Shown: positions 49,701-59,243 of the stretch, in pieces
Numbering within the stretch: the stretch's first letter is position 1
Layout of the letters: each line of letters opens with the position of its first letter
Assembly (NCBI GenBank): GCA_025800385.1
Contig: JAOXRS010000136.1
Location: forward strand, 62,001-126,000
Source of the DNA: Candidatus Albibeggiatoa sp. nov. NOAA
GTDB lineage: Bacteria > Pseudomonadota > Gammaproteobacteria > Beggiatoales > Beggiatoaceae
Reading direction: 5' to 3'
Length of the DNA stretch: 64,000 bases
Made by a program: the position numbers and the translations under genes
The notes under the pieces: model-generated
The model's database searches: none
Told to the model about the DNA's origin: nothing
Seen by the model: only the letters and a program-made list of their open reading frames with translations

Positions 49701-52616
49701 ACCGTAATCTAAATTTTGTAATGCAGGTTGGTCAATAAATAATTTTTGCCGTTTCTGATGCCATTCAAAACGTTGACTCATTGCAGGTTGTGCAGTTCTA
49801 GGGTATTTGTGATTTTCATAAATATAGACACGGTCGACATTAGTTAAATTAGCTAAAGTCTTTAGCGCGTTTTCAATGGAATCATTATAATTTAAGGTCG
49901 TGAGTAAATGCTGGGTGGTGTTGGCAACACTTTGCAATACGCGGTCACGTTCATGTAATGCTTCTTGGGCAATCTTACGATCTGTGGCATCATGTCCGAT
50001 TAATAAGATTTCAATTAATTTATCATGGGTGTTATAAATCGGCTTCGTTGTCCATGCGACCCAAACCCGATTACCATTGACACATTGACATTCATTTTCA
50101 ATATAAACATAGTGTTGTGGCTTATCCAGAAAATCATCCAAATCAAAACTGTCCGCCCAACGTTCAGGCTCAAATGGCAATAACGTGCCTAAAATATTCT
50201 GTCCAATCACATCTTGTGGCTGGTAACCAAAAAATTGCTCAGCGAAAATATTGAAAAATCGAATTCGACCTTGTGGGCTGACCCGAATAATAATGCTGTT
50301 GGCATGTTGGATTAATTTGCGATATTCAGCTTCTTGTGAGGCTAAGGCTTGTTGGGCTTGTTTGCGTTCACGGATGTCTCGGATGATGGCTAACGCAGTC
50401 AATTCGCCTTCCAGCGTAAATAAGTGAATATTTAGTTCGCTGGGGATTTCCTTGCCTGAACGGGTATAAATTACCGTTTCAACTAAAATATGCTTATCAT
50501 TTAATAAGTTCTGGGTTTGTTCACGCAATTGTTCTGGTGTTTCTAAGCGATACAATTCCAGCGGGGTTAATTCCAATAATTGCTCGCGCTGATAGCCAAA
50601 CCGTTCACATGCAATATCATTCACTTCGGAAAAATGGGTCGGCGTGCCATCATCAAGATAACCATGTACCAAAATCGCATCATTGCCACTGTTAAATAGC
50701 TGGCGATAGCGTTCCCGATTGCGTTGTAATGACAGTTCCGCTTGTTTGCGTTCGGTAATGTCAGTGATTAAACTCAACTGCAATTGCCGCCCATCAATTT
50801 CCCCTAGAGGACGGATTCGTAACTCAATATCAATCATATGCCCATCACGATGTTTGATTTTCCATTCAGTACGTTGCATAAATTTTCCGCTACTAAACGC
50901 ATGATACAAACGCATGGCATGACGACGATTTTCGGCGGGTAAAATATGGGTAAAAGGCTGCCCGATTAATTCGTGATGCTCGTAACCGAACAGTTGGCAG
51001 TAAGCGGGATTGACTTGAATATATATGCCTTGTTCATCAGTGACGCTGACCCCCACGCCAATTTGAGTAAAAATAGCCGACAATAAGGTTTCGTTGCGCT
51101 GTAACTGCTGCTCAATTTGCTTGCGTTCAGTAATATCGGTAATGGCAGCGATCACAAACGGGTGTTGGCGTTGGTCATGGTGTCGGGATTTTTTGACTAA
51201 TACGGTGCGAGTTTGCTGCTGAGCATTTTTAATCGTAATTTCGCGGGTATCGTCTCGTCCTGTTTCAAAAACCAAGTCATCTTGTTGTTTTAAAATCTGG
51301 ACAACTTCATCACAAAATAAGCTGTCATCATCACGCTTCTCAACTTCTTCACGTTCGTAGCCCATTAATTCACAAAAAGCTTTGTTAAATAATTGACGGC
51401 GATATTCATTTTTAACCACAATCGGGTTTGGAATTTCATCCAGCACCGTGTGTAGGAAATTGCGAGCTTCTTCTAACCCTTGTTCGTTATATTTATAAGA
51501 CGTAATGTCGACATACGTTCCAATCATGCGATAGGCTTGACCATCAGCGGTTCGTAACACGGTTGCCCTATCTAACACCCAAATATAATAATCTTGGAAA
51601 TGCTTGATTCTATAGATGGTTTCATAACGTTGAGTGAGATTATCTAAATGGGCTTGACGTTCGCGCTCAACTGTCGGAAAGTCGTCAGGATGAATACAGG
51701 CGTGCCAATCACTTAAATTCTTCGGCATATTTTGCAACGTATAACCTAGCAATTGCTGCCATTGAGTGGAAAAATACACTTGTTCCGTACCCACTTCCCA
51801 ATCCCATACCCCATCACCAACGCCACGCATTGCCAGTTCAAAACGTTCTGTGCGCCGAGTCAGAGCATCGGTCATTTGTTGCTGCGAACTAATATCTTGT
51901 ATAAAAATCAGAAAATAGGCTGGATGACCTACATTATCTTGAATAGCAGACACCGTTAGATTAACTGAAATAGGGCGATTATCTGCTTGATAGAGTTGGG
52001 TATTGAGCTGATAAAATGCAATTTCCCCAGCAATTAAGCTTCTATAGTGCTGTGATTCTAACTGAATGCGATTGACATGACCTTGATTAAAAAATTGTTG
52101 TATTTTCTCGAAATTGTAACCTAATAATTTTTCCAGCGCGGGGTTGGCTGCTAATGGTTTTGATTGCAAATCTGTCAACATGACACCCAAGGCAGTGTTT
52201 TTAAATAATTGGATGACTTGTTGTGCGTTTTGTTGTTGATAATAGGGAATAAATTCGGCAGGGGTTTGACTTAAATCTAACGGCAAAAGGCTTTGCATTG
52301 GTGTCAGAATGGCATACAGGTATTGCTTATCATGAGTAATTTCCCATGCAAACCATTGGTTATCTTTATGTTTTAAACGTGTATGACAGTATTGTGGTGT
52401 ATTATGTTCTGATTGAGTATCAATAATTGTTTGAATCAACTGCGCATCAGCAGAATGCACCCATTGGAAAAAATGCTGATGAATCACCTCTTCTTGGGCA
52501 TAGCCTAGGCGTTGCGTCCATGCTGGATTGACTTGTTGGACAATGCCATCAAAATCAAAAATACACAGCAGACTTGCACTGTGGGTAAAAAATTGTGCAG
52601 TAATTGACGTATCCAT
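46725..52616 (-). CDS. Giant cytosolic hybrid histidine kinase with nine PAS domains and a GAF domain
   Basis: 1963 residues without a membrane segment. Domain order by pattern: seven PAS domains (about 1-890), a GAF domain (about 900-1070, starting VANTTQHLLTTL, ending IGLDDCQRERHW), two more PAS domains (about 1080-1310), HisKA with His1329 in [13 protein letters not shown], and HATPase with GTGLGLAIVKRL. A degenerate receiver follows, then a complete receiver (VEDNKIN, Asp1756 in [16 protein letters not shown]) and an HPt with His1905 in [11 protein letters not shown]. The sensed ligand is unknown; PAS domains may bind flavin, haem or small molecules. An in-frame TTG lies 30 bp upstream; the ATG at 52614-52616 was preferred. 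The last residues overlap the start of the diguanylate-cyclase regulator. Confidence 0.92.
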   Translation of the reverse strand: MDTSITAQFFTHSASLLCIFDFDGIVQQVNPAWTQRLGYAQEEVIHQHFFQWVHSADAQLIQTIIDTQSEHNTPQYCHTRLKHKDNQWFAWEITHDKQYLYAILTPMQSLLPLDLSQTPAEFIPYYQQQNAQQVIQLFKNTALGVMLTDLQSKPLAANPALEKLLGYNFEKIQQFFNQGHVNRIQLESQHYRSLIAGEIAFYQLNTQLYQADNRPISVNLTVSAIQDNVGHPAYFLIFIQDISSQQQMTDALTRRTERFELAMRGVGDGVWDWEVGTEQVYFSTQWQQLLGYTLQNMPKNLSDWHACIHPDDFPTVERERQAHLDNLTQRYETIYRIKHFQDYYIWVLDRATVLRTADGQAYRMIGTYVDITSYKYNEQGLEEARNFLHTVLDEIPNPIVVKNEYRRQLFNKAFCELMGYEREEVEKRDDDSLFCDEVVQILKQQDDLVFETGRDDTREITIKNAQQQTRTVLVKKSRHHDQRQHPFVIAAITDITERKQIEQQLQRNETLLSAIFTQIGVGVSVTDEQGIYIQVNPAYCQLFGYEHHELIGQPFTHILPAENRRHAMRLYHAFSSGKFMQRTEWKIKHRDGHMIDIELRIRPLGEIDGRQLQLSLITDITERKQAELSLQRNRERYRQLFNSGNDAILVHGYLDDGTPTHFSEVNDIACERFGYQREQLLELTPLELYRLETPEQLREQTQNLLNDKHILVETVIYTRSGKEIPSELNIHLFTLEGELTALAIIRDIRERKQAQQALASQEAEYRKLIQHANSIIIRVSPQGRIRFFNIFAEQFFGYQPQDVIGQNILGTLLPFEPERWADSFDLDDFLDKPQHYVYIENECQCVNGNRVWVAWTTKPIYNTHDKLIEILLIGHDATDRKIAQEALHERDRVLQSVANTTQHLLTTLNYNDSIENALKTLANLTNVDRVYIYENHKYPRTAQPAMSQRFEWHQKRQKLFIDQPALQNLDYGAFLPRWYTRLLDGKTIGGLVRDFPEDERCSFERKRVISVLLVPIMFNKRFWGFIGLDDCQRERHWSNHEMFLLQAVGDSIRGTMARRQAEVELHRSKDQFRTIIQTNSDGMLILDRQGYIRFVNPAAEKLYQMPYYDLIGQQFETTNVIPHFDSDNKAEVNIPVRDPDVEQRNRIVEMQLAESEWEGKPAYVISLRDITQRKKVEQALQEQSIRNQLILENSIDGFCIVDPENRIMEVNPAYCKLVGYEREMLLDTSIRNLHPTHVIDLVLAQAEQVKTKGYGIFETMLLTRDDKEVPVEVSSAYVEDCQISHRSAYFSFTRDITQRKQAETELRQAKEAAEAASKAKSEFLAAMSHEIRTPMNGVIGMTDLLLQTKLSQQQQLYVETVRSSGESLLTIINDILDFSKIEAGKLSLETIQFKLHTLLEDVINLFAYNAHSKGIEFHCDLEPIAYNLCGDPTRIRQIISNLLNNAIKFTPQGEITFLVKVQKETDTHLILHFAINDTGIGMSKQALKRLFQPFSQADSSSTRRYGGTGLGLAIVKRLVEAMDGMIDVFSVEGRGSHFFFELPLEKADVHNEFDEEVLNYWQNSRILLVTPESHQRETMFSQLNSWGLEVHTAVHAGDGLRQLRTASGQGQGYHLVISDYNMPAMSGLNMAKAMQNDPKLARTPVIILTLINEKLPKEANSNQMIWHVAKPLTQTTFFATLGDIMGKRHTASQQQTHEPLSQLQDHQILVVEDNKINQAVVSDMLLQLGCQIKVAENGLQALKMLKAHYFDLVLMDCHMPEMDGFTATQHVRTQEQQTQHHLPIIALTANAMAEDKQRCLNAGMDDYLSKPVKIKELYQVLAKWLVSDTAKRIQQPDLIENNVTASKQTEYYPVVDDNILETLRQEMRGKGLGWIINLFLDELPNYTQAIEHATDDSSALYQAAHKLKGACANLGAKKMQQFCIQLEQLGKANDLATAKQLVTEQLPKESAQLKLALEKFRHV

Positions 52617-52862
52617 GTTGAAATGCCCGTGCTTAGCTCCTTGCAAGATTGCTTTTCCTTGTTCTGCATTCTAGTGTGATATGGTAAGGATGCAAAGCCA
52701 TTTATGTCTGCAATAATGACATATTAATTATTATCAGTAGGTGAAAAAGCTTGTTTTTTATGTGCTTTCTGTATTATCAACTTTTATCAGCTAATAAGAA
52801 AGTGTAGATAAGCAAAAATAGGGACAACTGGAACTGTTGATTTTAATTAGGAAATAAAAAAT

Positions 52863-53354
52863 ATGAAAACCCATAAGAAATTACGCCAACAAGAGAGTGA
52901 TTTGCGTGATAAGAATTTAGATGATTGGTTACAGGAAAATGCGTTGCAAATTTCAACTTATAAATCTCAATTTCCTATCAACCATATTACTTTAAATAAA
53001 GTGCATATTATAGATAATATCATTGCTGCAATTAAAAAAAGTGATGTGAATGCAATAGAATTAGGATGTAATTTAGTCACTCAAAATAAGCATATTCCGT
53101 TTGGGCGTACTTTGAAATATAACATATTACACACCCTTAAAAATCAGCATCAATACATCAATTCAGCATATCGAGAAAAATTATCAAAATTGGCAGTTGC
53201 ATACCTTAACGCAAATTATCCACCAAAAGATATAAAACCACTATGTAAACTCATCAAGCGATTTGAAGCTAAATACGCGCAATATGTGATTGAGAAGATA
53301 CATCAGCAAACAGATGTCACAGTACGTTGGGCGGTATATTTAAAATCAAGTTGA
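52863..53354 (+). CDS. Small basic protein of unknown function
   Basis: 163 residues, lysine-rich and mostly helical, with no signal peptide or membrane segment. The pattern of short amphipathic helices (AIELGCNLVTQN, LSKLAVAYLNANYPP, IKRFEAKYAQYVIEKI) suggests HEAT-like or similar helical repeats. I recognise no family. TAGGAAAT is a plausible ribosome-binding site 8 bp ahead of the ATG. It stands alone between the divergent giant kinase and ibaG. Confidence 0.5.
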   Translation: MKTHKKLRQQESDLRDKNLDDWLQENALQISTYKSQFPINHITLNKVHIIDNIIAAIKKSDVNAIELGCNLVTQNKHIPFGRTLKYNILHTLKNQHQYINSAYREKLSKLAVAYLNANYPPKDIKPLCKLIKRFEAKYAQYVIEKIHQQTDVTVRWAVYLKSS

Positions 53355-53521
53355 AATACTGATGACACAGTGCAAATGATTAAAAATATATATGGCTTTC
53401 TCGATTATTTAGTTTCGATGGTTAAGAGCATGACCTAAAGTTTACAGAATTTCCTCTTCTAGTACTTTGTTTCCTTTGTAGAATGTTTTAACATAAGCAC
53501 AAATTTATAAAGGAGCACAAC

Positions 53522-53746
53522 ATGACCCCAGCAGAACTTAAACAACTAATTGAAAATGGTATTGAAAATTGTGAAGCCAGTGTTGAAAGCGAAGACAATC
53601 GCCACTTTCAGGCCACTGTGATTTCTGACGCATTTGCAGGCCAAAGTTTAGTTAAACAACATCAAATGGTATATGCAACGTTAGGCAACACAATGCAAAC
53701 AGATGAAGTCCATGCTTTAGCGTTAACCACCCGAACGCCAGCTTAG
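53522..53746 (+). CDS. ibaG: BolA-family protein IbaG
   Basis: 74 residues of the BolA fold. The family block is HFQATVISDAFAGQSLVKQHQMVY, with the conserved histidine, and TDEVHALALTTRTP at the end. BolA proteins bind [2Fe-2S] clusters with monothiol glutaredoxins. IbaG is the one encoded next to murA in gammaproteobacteria, as here. GGAG precedes the ATG. A 94-bp gap separates it from murA on the same strand. Confidence 0.92.
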   Translation: MTPAELKQLIENGIENCEASVESEDNRHFQATVISDAFAGQSLVKQHQMVYATLGNTMQTDEVHALALTTRTPA

Positions 53747-53783
53747 ATTAGATATTTTTGCCTTGCTGGACATATTACGGTGA

Positions 53784-55100
<1,317 letters not shown>

Positions 55101-55107
55101 AAGTAAT

Positions 55108-55308
55108 ATGGATATTCAGTTAAACGGTGAACCCAAACAAATTATAGAACAAGCTACAGTTCAAGATTTATTAGCCGATTTAGGTTTGACGCAAAAACGC
55201 TTGGCGGTAGAAGTGAATCAAGAGATTGTGCCACGCAGTCAGTTTGAGCAGCATATTTTAAATCCAAATGATAAAGTGGAAATTGTTCATGCTATTGGCG
55301 GCGGATAA
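55108..55308 (+). CDS. thiS: Sulfur carrier protein ThiS
   Basis: 66 residues of the ubiquitin-like ThiS/MoaD fold ending in the GGG tail (HAIGGG) on which ThiF and ThiI form the thiocarboxylate used for the thiazole of thiamine. Family blocks are VQDLLADLGL and RLAVEVNQEIVPRSQ. The ATG at 55108, 7 bp after the murA stop, gives the standard length; a longer frame overlaps murA but adds unrelated residues. The partner gene thiG, which usually follows directly, is not here. Confidence 0.9.
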   Translation: MDIQLNGEPKQIIEQATVQDLLADLGLTQKRLAVEVNQEIVPRSQFEQHILNPNDKVEIVHAIGGG

Positions 55309-55336
55309 GTTGATCTAGCCACTCATTTTCAATGAC

Positions 55337-55378
55337 AAAGACTGGCTGCTCTATCTAAATAAGGTAACCAGTCTTTTT
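55337..55378 (+). terminator. Rho-independent terminator after thiS
   Basis: AAAGACTGG (55337-55345) pairs perfectly with CCAGTCTTT (55368-55376), followed by further T. It closes the ibaG-murA-thiS unit and may also serve the convergent FimV-like gene. Confidence 0.75.
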
Positions 55379-55390
55379 AATGTATAAATT

Positions 55391-56101
55391 TTAGGTTAAA
55401 TCTTCAGGAATAGGTTTGTTTTTGTCGTGATCTCGGAATAAAAACGCCAAAATTAATACGAATAAAACCACGCCTAATACGGCAATCACAGGCAAATAAC
55501 TGGTTTTGCTTTCTGAGCTGACATCTAATTGCGCGGTTTCAGTAGATGGTTCTCCAGGTTTTGCTGTTTCGTTTTCTGGTGAAGTCGCTCGTGTTTCAAT
55601 CTCTTCTTTTTCAGCAGATGGTGTAAGCTTAGGCAAAGTCACTTCATTATTGGCAAGCGCAACTTTCTCTACGGGTTGTGGGCTTCTTAACGCACCCAAT
55701 GTTGTTTCTTCTGTTGCTGGCTCAGATTTAACAGCCTCTTCCTCGCATTGAATTTCAACCCCTTGCTTTCTATATGCTTTCCAAGCTGCATTTTGTTCTT
55801 TATATGCTTCTAATGCTTGTTGATGGGTATTTTGCTCAATTTCAGCTAAAGAAGGGACATTTAAAGTTTGTTTAATTTTGAGTGAATTAATATTACACGG
55901 TAGTCGGAATGCGTGAGGATTGGCGTGAAGTAGTGCAATAATCATCTGGTGTCGGGTTATTGTATCACTGGGTTTGACTTTGGGTGCGATTGTCCAAAGT
56001 GTTTCACCATTACGCAAAGGGCCATATGTTTGGTCAACAGCATGGCTCAATGGTAAGTATAAAAATAAAACCATTAATAAAATGACTTTAGATAGATACA
56101 T
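55391..56101 (-). CDS. Short FimV-like protein
   Basis: 236 residues. A signal peptide (about 1-21) is followed by the FimV N-terminal LysM-like block: YGPLRNGETLWTIAPKV, then TRHQMIIALLHANPHAF, then NSLKIKQTLNVPSL. After an acidic, Pro/Thr/Glu-rich linker comes one membrane helix (about 206-226, YLPVIAVLGVVLFVLILAFLF) and a short basic end. Full-length FimV of other gammaproteobacteria has 700-1000 residues with a C-terminal TPR region, which is absent here. FimV organises the cell pole and type IV pilus assembly. This could be a separate minimal paralogue. Start at ATG complement 56099-56101. Confidence 0.8.
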   Translation of the reverse strand: MYLSKVILLMVLFLYLPLSHAVDQTYGPLRNGETLWTIAPKVKPSDTITRHQMIIALLHANPHAFRLPCNINSLKIKQTLNVPSLAEIEQNTHQQALEAYKEQNAAWKAYRKQGVEIQCEEEAVKSEPATEETTLGALRSPQPVEKVALANNEVTLPKLTPSAEKEEIETRATSPENETAKPGEPSTETAQLDVSSESKTSYLPVIAVLGVVLFVLILAFLFRDHDKNKPIPEDLT

Positions 56102-56302
56102 TATGTGTTTCCATGTTATTACAGCAAAAATTCTTGCTAGACTATACCGTAAACCTTTTTAGATTTCCATTCAGCATTGTTTGTTTGGAAGATTAAGTTA
56201 TTTGTCAAAACATCAAATTAAGGTCATGGTTTAGACACTGAAACAACTATATCAATCACACTTAATATCGCACCCATATTGTCTTATTTTACTTATGATT
56301 GA

Positions 56303-57256
56303 CTATGGAATAGCAACCACTTCTAACAATCGTTGAATAAAGTGGTCAGGAGTAATTGCATCGGCTTCCGCTTCGAATGATAGTAAAATCCGATGGCGTA
56401 ATACTTCTGGCAATACGTATTGAATATGTTCAGGGGAAACGTATTCTTCACCTTGTAACCATGCCCATGCGCGAGCACAACGTGTTAAGGCAATACTAGC
56501 ACGAGGTGATGCCCCAAATCGTTGCCAACGTGCTAAATCTGGATCATAGGCTTCTGGGATACGGGTCGCACGCACAATATCCACAATATATTCTTTCAAT
56601 TTTGCTGATAGATAGACTTGTTTCACAGCATCACGCGCGGCGAAAATATCGGCTTGAGTGAATTTGGTTTCAGCGTTGAATTGGGTGGCTTGTGGATTTT
56701 CTAATAAATCTAAAATTTTCAGTTCTTCTTCACGGTTTGGATAGTCGACTTTAACGTGAAATAGAAAACGGTCGAGTTGCGCTTCGGGTAATGTGTATGT
56801 GCCTTCGTGTTCTACAGGGTTTTGTGTGGCAAGCACGAGAAATAGTTCTGGCAATTGATAGGTTTTTTGTCCTACGGTAATTTGCCGTTCTGCCATCGAT
56901 TCTAGTAGTGCAGATTGTACTTTTGGTGGTGCGCGGTTAATTTCGTCAGCGAGCAGAATATTATGAAATAGAGGGCCGGGGCGGAATTCAAACTCACTGG
57001 TTTCATGTTGGTAAATATCTGTTCCGACTAAGTCAGCAGGCAGCAAGTCTGGGGTAAATTGAATACGGTGAAAATCCCCTTCGATCACACCTGCTAGGCT
57101 TTTAATCGCGGTAGTTTTGGCGAGTCCTGGCATCCCTTCTACTAGTAAATGCCCATCACTTAGCAGGCAAATCAACATACTATTGACTAAATGTTGTTGC
57201 CCAACAATGTGTTGTCCTAAATGTTGTCTCAGCGCGTCAAAATGATTGGCTTCCAT
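56303..57256 (-). CDS. MoxR-family AAA ATPase
   Basis: 317 residues. Walker A (EGMPGLAKTTAIK), Walker B (NILLADEINRAPPKVQSALLE), sensor 1 (LATQNPVE), then the MoxR-type C-terminal lid with ASPRASIALTRCARAWA. MoxR ATPases act as chaperones that help mature other proteins, typically with neighbouring VWA-domain and DUF58 proteins. Neither is visible here. The ATG at 57254-57256 with TAGGAT is preferred over an in-frame TTG 63 bp upstream. The gene is divergent from birA. Confidence 0.92.
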   Translation of the reverse strand: MEANHFDALRQHLGQHIVGQQHLVNSMLICLLSDGHLLVEGMPGLAKTTAIKSLAGVIEGDFHRIQFTPDLLPADLVGTDIYQHETSEFEFRPGPLFHNILLADEINRAPPKVQSALLESMAERQITVGQKTYQLPELFLVLATQNPVEHEGTYTLPEAQLDRFLFHVKVDYPNREEELKILDLLENPQATQFNAETKFTQADIFAARDAVKQVYLSAKLKEYIVDIVRATRIPEAYDPDLARWQRFGASPRASIALTRCARAWAWLQGEEYVSPEHIQYVLPEVLRHRILLSFEAEADAITPDHFIQRLLEVVAIP

Positions 57257-57535
57257 GAGAATCCTATACACAGTAGAAATGAACACAGAGATAATAGGGG
57301 CACAGTACGCAGAGTTCAAATTTAATGTGCTTTATCAACTATTGCTATAAACAACTTGATTACAGGTTTTTAGACTTTAGAAATCGAAGCAACAGATTCA
57401 TGCTATTTATGAAAGCCTAAACACAATAAACGCTAGCTCATCGCGTATTTGCATACTCTTAAACCCATTGACATAGTGCAGCTATAAAAAACAAGCATTA
57501 TAATCGAGATACATTAACCGAATAGCTGAAACCTG

Positions 57536-58495
57536 ATGCTTGAACAAGCTCTATTACGCCTTTTACAAGATCAACAACCTTATACCTTGTCACAAGTGTG
57601 CGAACTGCTGGAACTGGATATGAGCACCTTGCTAATTCAACTCGAAGCACTAGAGCAAAAGGGTATTCTCCTCAAATACGATAGGCAAATCTGTCAACTA
57701 CTACAAAAAACCGAATTACTTGATGCGCAAACCATCTTGGAAAAATTGCCACCTTCGATTTACCAGCAATTGTCTAAAATCGTTATTTTACCCAGCACCG
57801 AATCAACCAATAACTATTTACTCAATTACCCCACTCACAAACCTATTGCCTGCCTCGCTGAATACCAAACCCAAGGCCGTGGCCGACGTGGAAAACAATG
57901 GCTTTCACCTTATGCCAGTGGCATTTGCCTATCCGTAAAATACCACTACACCAACCCAGAGGTTTCTTTAAACCGCCTAAGCCTTGCACTTTCTGTGTCA
58001 GTTGCTAGGCTTTTGTATACAATGGGTATTTCTGATGTGACTGTAAAATGGCCAAATGATATTTGGTGGCAAGAACGTAAATTAGCAGGGCTATTAGTGG
58101 AAACAAAGCTGTTAAATAAACACGCTTATGATATTGTAGTAGGGATTGGGCTCAATGTGCGAATTCCTCACGTTGATATCGAACAAGCTTGGATTGATTT
58201 ACAAACCATTTTGCCGCATCCTGTGTCACGTAATGATGTTGCAGCACACCTGATTGAACACATTCTAATGACCCTGCAAGATTATGAAAAACATGGCTTT
58301 CATGCTTATATGGCAGATTGGGAACGCTTTGATTTTCTAAAAGGCAAAAAGATTAAACTTCTAACAACTGAAGGTGTAGTTTCAGGCCAAGCTGAAGGAA
58401 TCGACGAAAACGGCGCATTGTTAGTCAAGGTAGGGCAGAAAATGAAAACCTTTTATTCTGGTGAGGTCAGTGTCTCTTATGATGCTACTGATTGA
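57536..58495 (+). CDS. birA: Biotin--[acetyl-CoA-carboxylase] ligase / biotin operon repressor BirA
   Basis: 319 residues. The N-terminal winged helix (about 1-65, YTLSQVCELLELDMSTLLIQ) implies DNA binding in addition to ligase activity. The catalytic core has the biotinyl-AMP loop GRGRRGKQWLS, VKWPNDIWW and KLAGLLVET, then VVGIGLNVR. The C-terminal SH3-like domain (about 270-319) is complete. It attaches biotin to the acetyl-CoA carboxylase carrier. Whether it represses a biotin operon cannot be seen. It overlaps coaX by 17 bp. Confidence 0.94.
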   Translation: MLEQALLRLLQDQQPYTLSQVCELLELDMSTLLIQLEALEQKGILLKYDRQICQLLQKTELLDAQTILEKLPPSIYQQLSKIVILPSTESTNNYLLNYPTHKPIACLAEYQTQGRGRRGKQWLSPYASGICLSVKYHYTNPEVSLNRLSLALSVSVARLLYTMGISDVTVKWPNDIWWQERKLAGLLVETKLLNKHAYDIVVGIGLNVRIPHVDIEQAWIDLQTILPHPVSRNDVAAHLIEHILMTLQDYEKHGFHAYMADWERFDFLKGKKIKLLTTEGVVSGQAEGIDENGALLVKVGQKMKTFYSGEVSVSYDATD

Positions 58496-59243
58496 TATAG
58501 GAAACAGCCGTCTTAAATGGGCGACCTTTAACCAAGACGGGACGTTAAGTCCACAGAAAAGTATTGCTTATAAAGAAGCGGACAGTTTAGAACTCAGCAT
58601 CGCACAAAGCTGGTTAGAATTAGAAATGCCATGGCAAGGCGTGTATTTGGCAAGTGTGGCTGATAAACATGTTAATGAGTTGATTATTAACTGGGTATCA
58701 AATAGCTGGGGCATCGAAGTGGAAGTGATGAAAACCGAAGCTGCAGCTTGTGGTGTCACCAATGGTTATGCAAAACCTGAGCAACTCGGTGTAGATCGGT
58801 GGTTGGCTCTGATTGGTGCACGCGATTTAAGCCACGAAGTCACCTGTATTTTAGACTGTGGTACAGCTATTACCTTGGATATTCTGACCGCGCACGGACA
58901 TCATGCTGGCGGTTTGATTTTACCCAATGAAACCATGATGCAAAATAGTTTATTAAGCAATACCAGTGATTTAAAACGTTTAGTGGAAGAAAGCCAGAGT
59001 GCAGGAAATTACAAACTGTTAGGGCGCGATACACAGACTGGGATTTTATCTGGGAGTGTTTATGCGGTTATAGGTTTGTTAGAATATGTCTTACAACGTT
59101 TAGAAAAAAATCATAACCATGTGAAAGTGATTCTCACTGGTGGCGGTGCACGTACATTTGTACCGTTGATACAACGACCTTGTTCTTATATGCCTGATTT
59201 AGTGTTACACGGCATGGCGGTGATGGTGAAACAACGCTTATGA
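58479..59243 (+). CDS. coaX: Type III pantothenate kinase
   Basis: Phosphorylates pantothenate, the first step of coenzyme A synthesis. 254 residues. The ASKHA phosphate loop is LLIDIGNSRLKWATF, the second LGVDRWLALIGARDL, the third TCILDCGTAITLDIL, and GGLILPNETMM completes the site. Two adjacent ATG codons (58479, 58482) within birA are the likely starts. A GTG at 58461 would add six residues. The overlap with birA and the 4-bp overlap with the next gene (ATGA) indicate one operon. Confidence 0.94.
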   Translation: MMLLIDIGNSRLKWATFNQDGTLSPQKSIAYKEADSLELSIAQSWLELEMPWQGVYLASVADKHVNELIINWVSNSWGIEVEVMKTEAAACGVTNGYAKPEQLGVDRWLALIGARDLSHEVTCILDCGTAITLDILTAHGHHAGGLILPNETMMQNSLLSNTSDLKRLVEESQSAGNYKLLGRDTQTGILSGSVYAVIGLLEYVLQRLEKNHNHVKVILTGGGARTFVPLIQRPCSYMPDLVLHGMAVMVKQRL

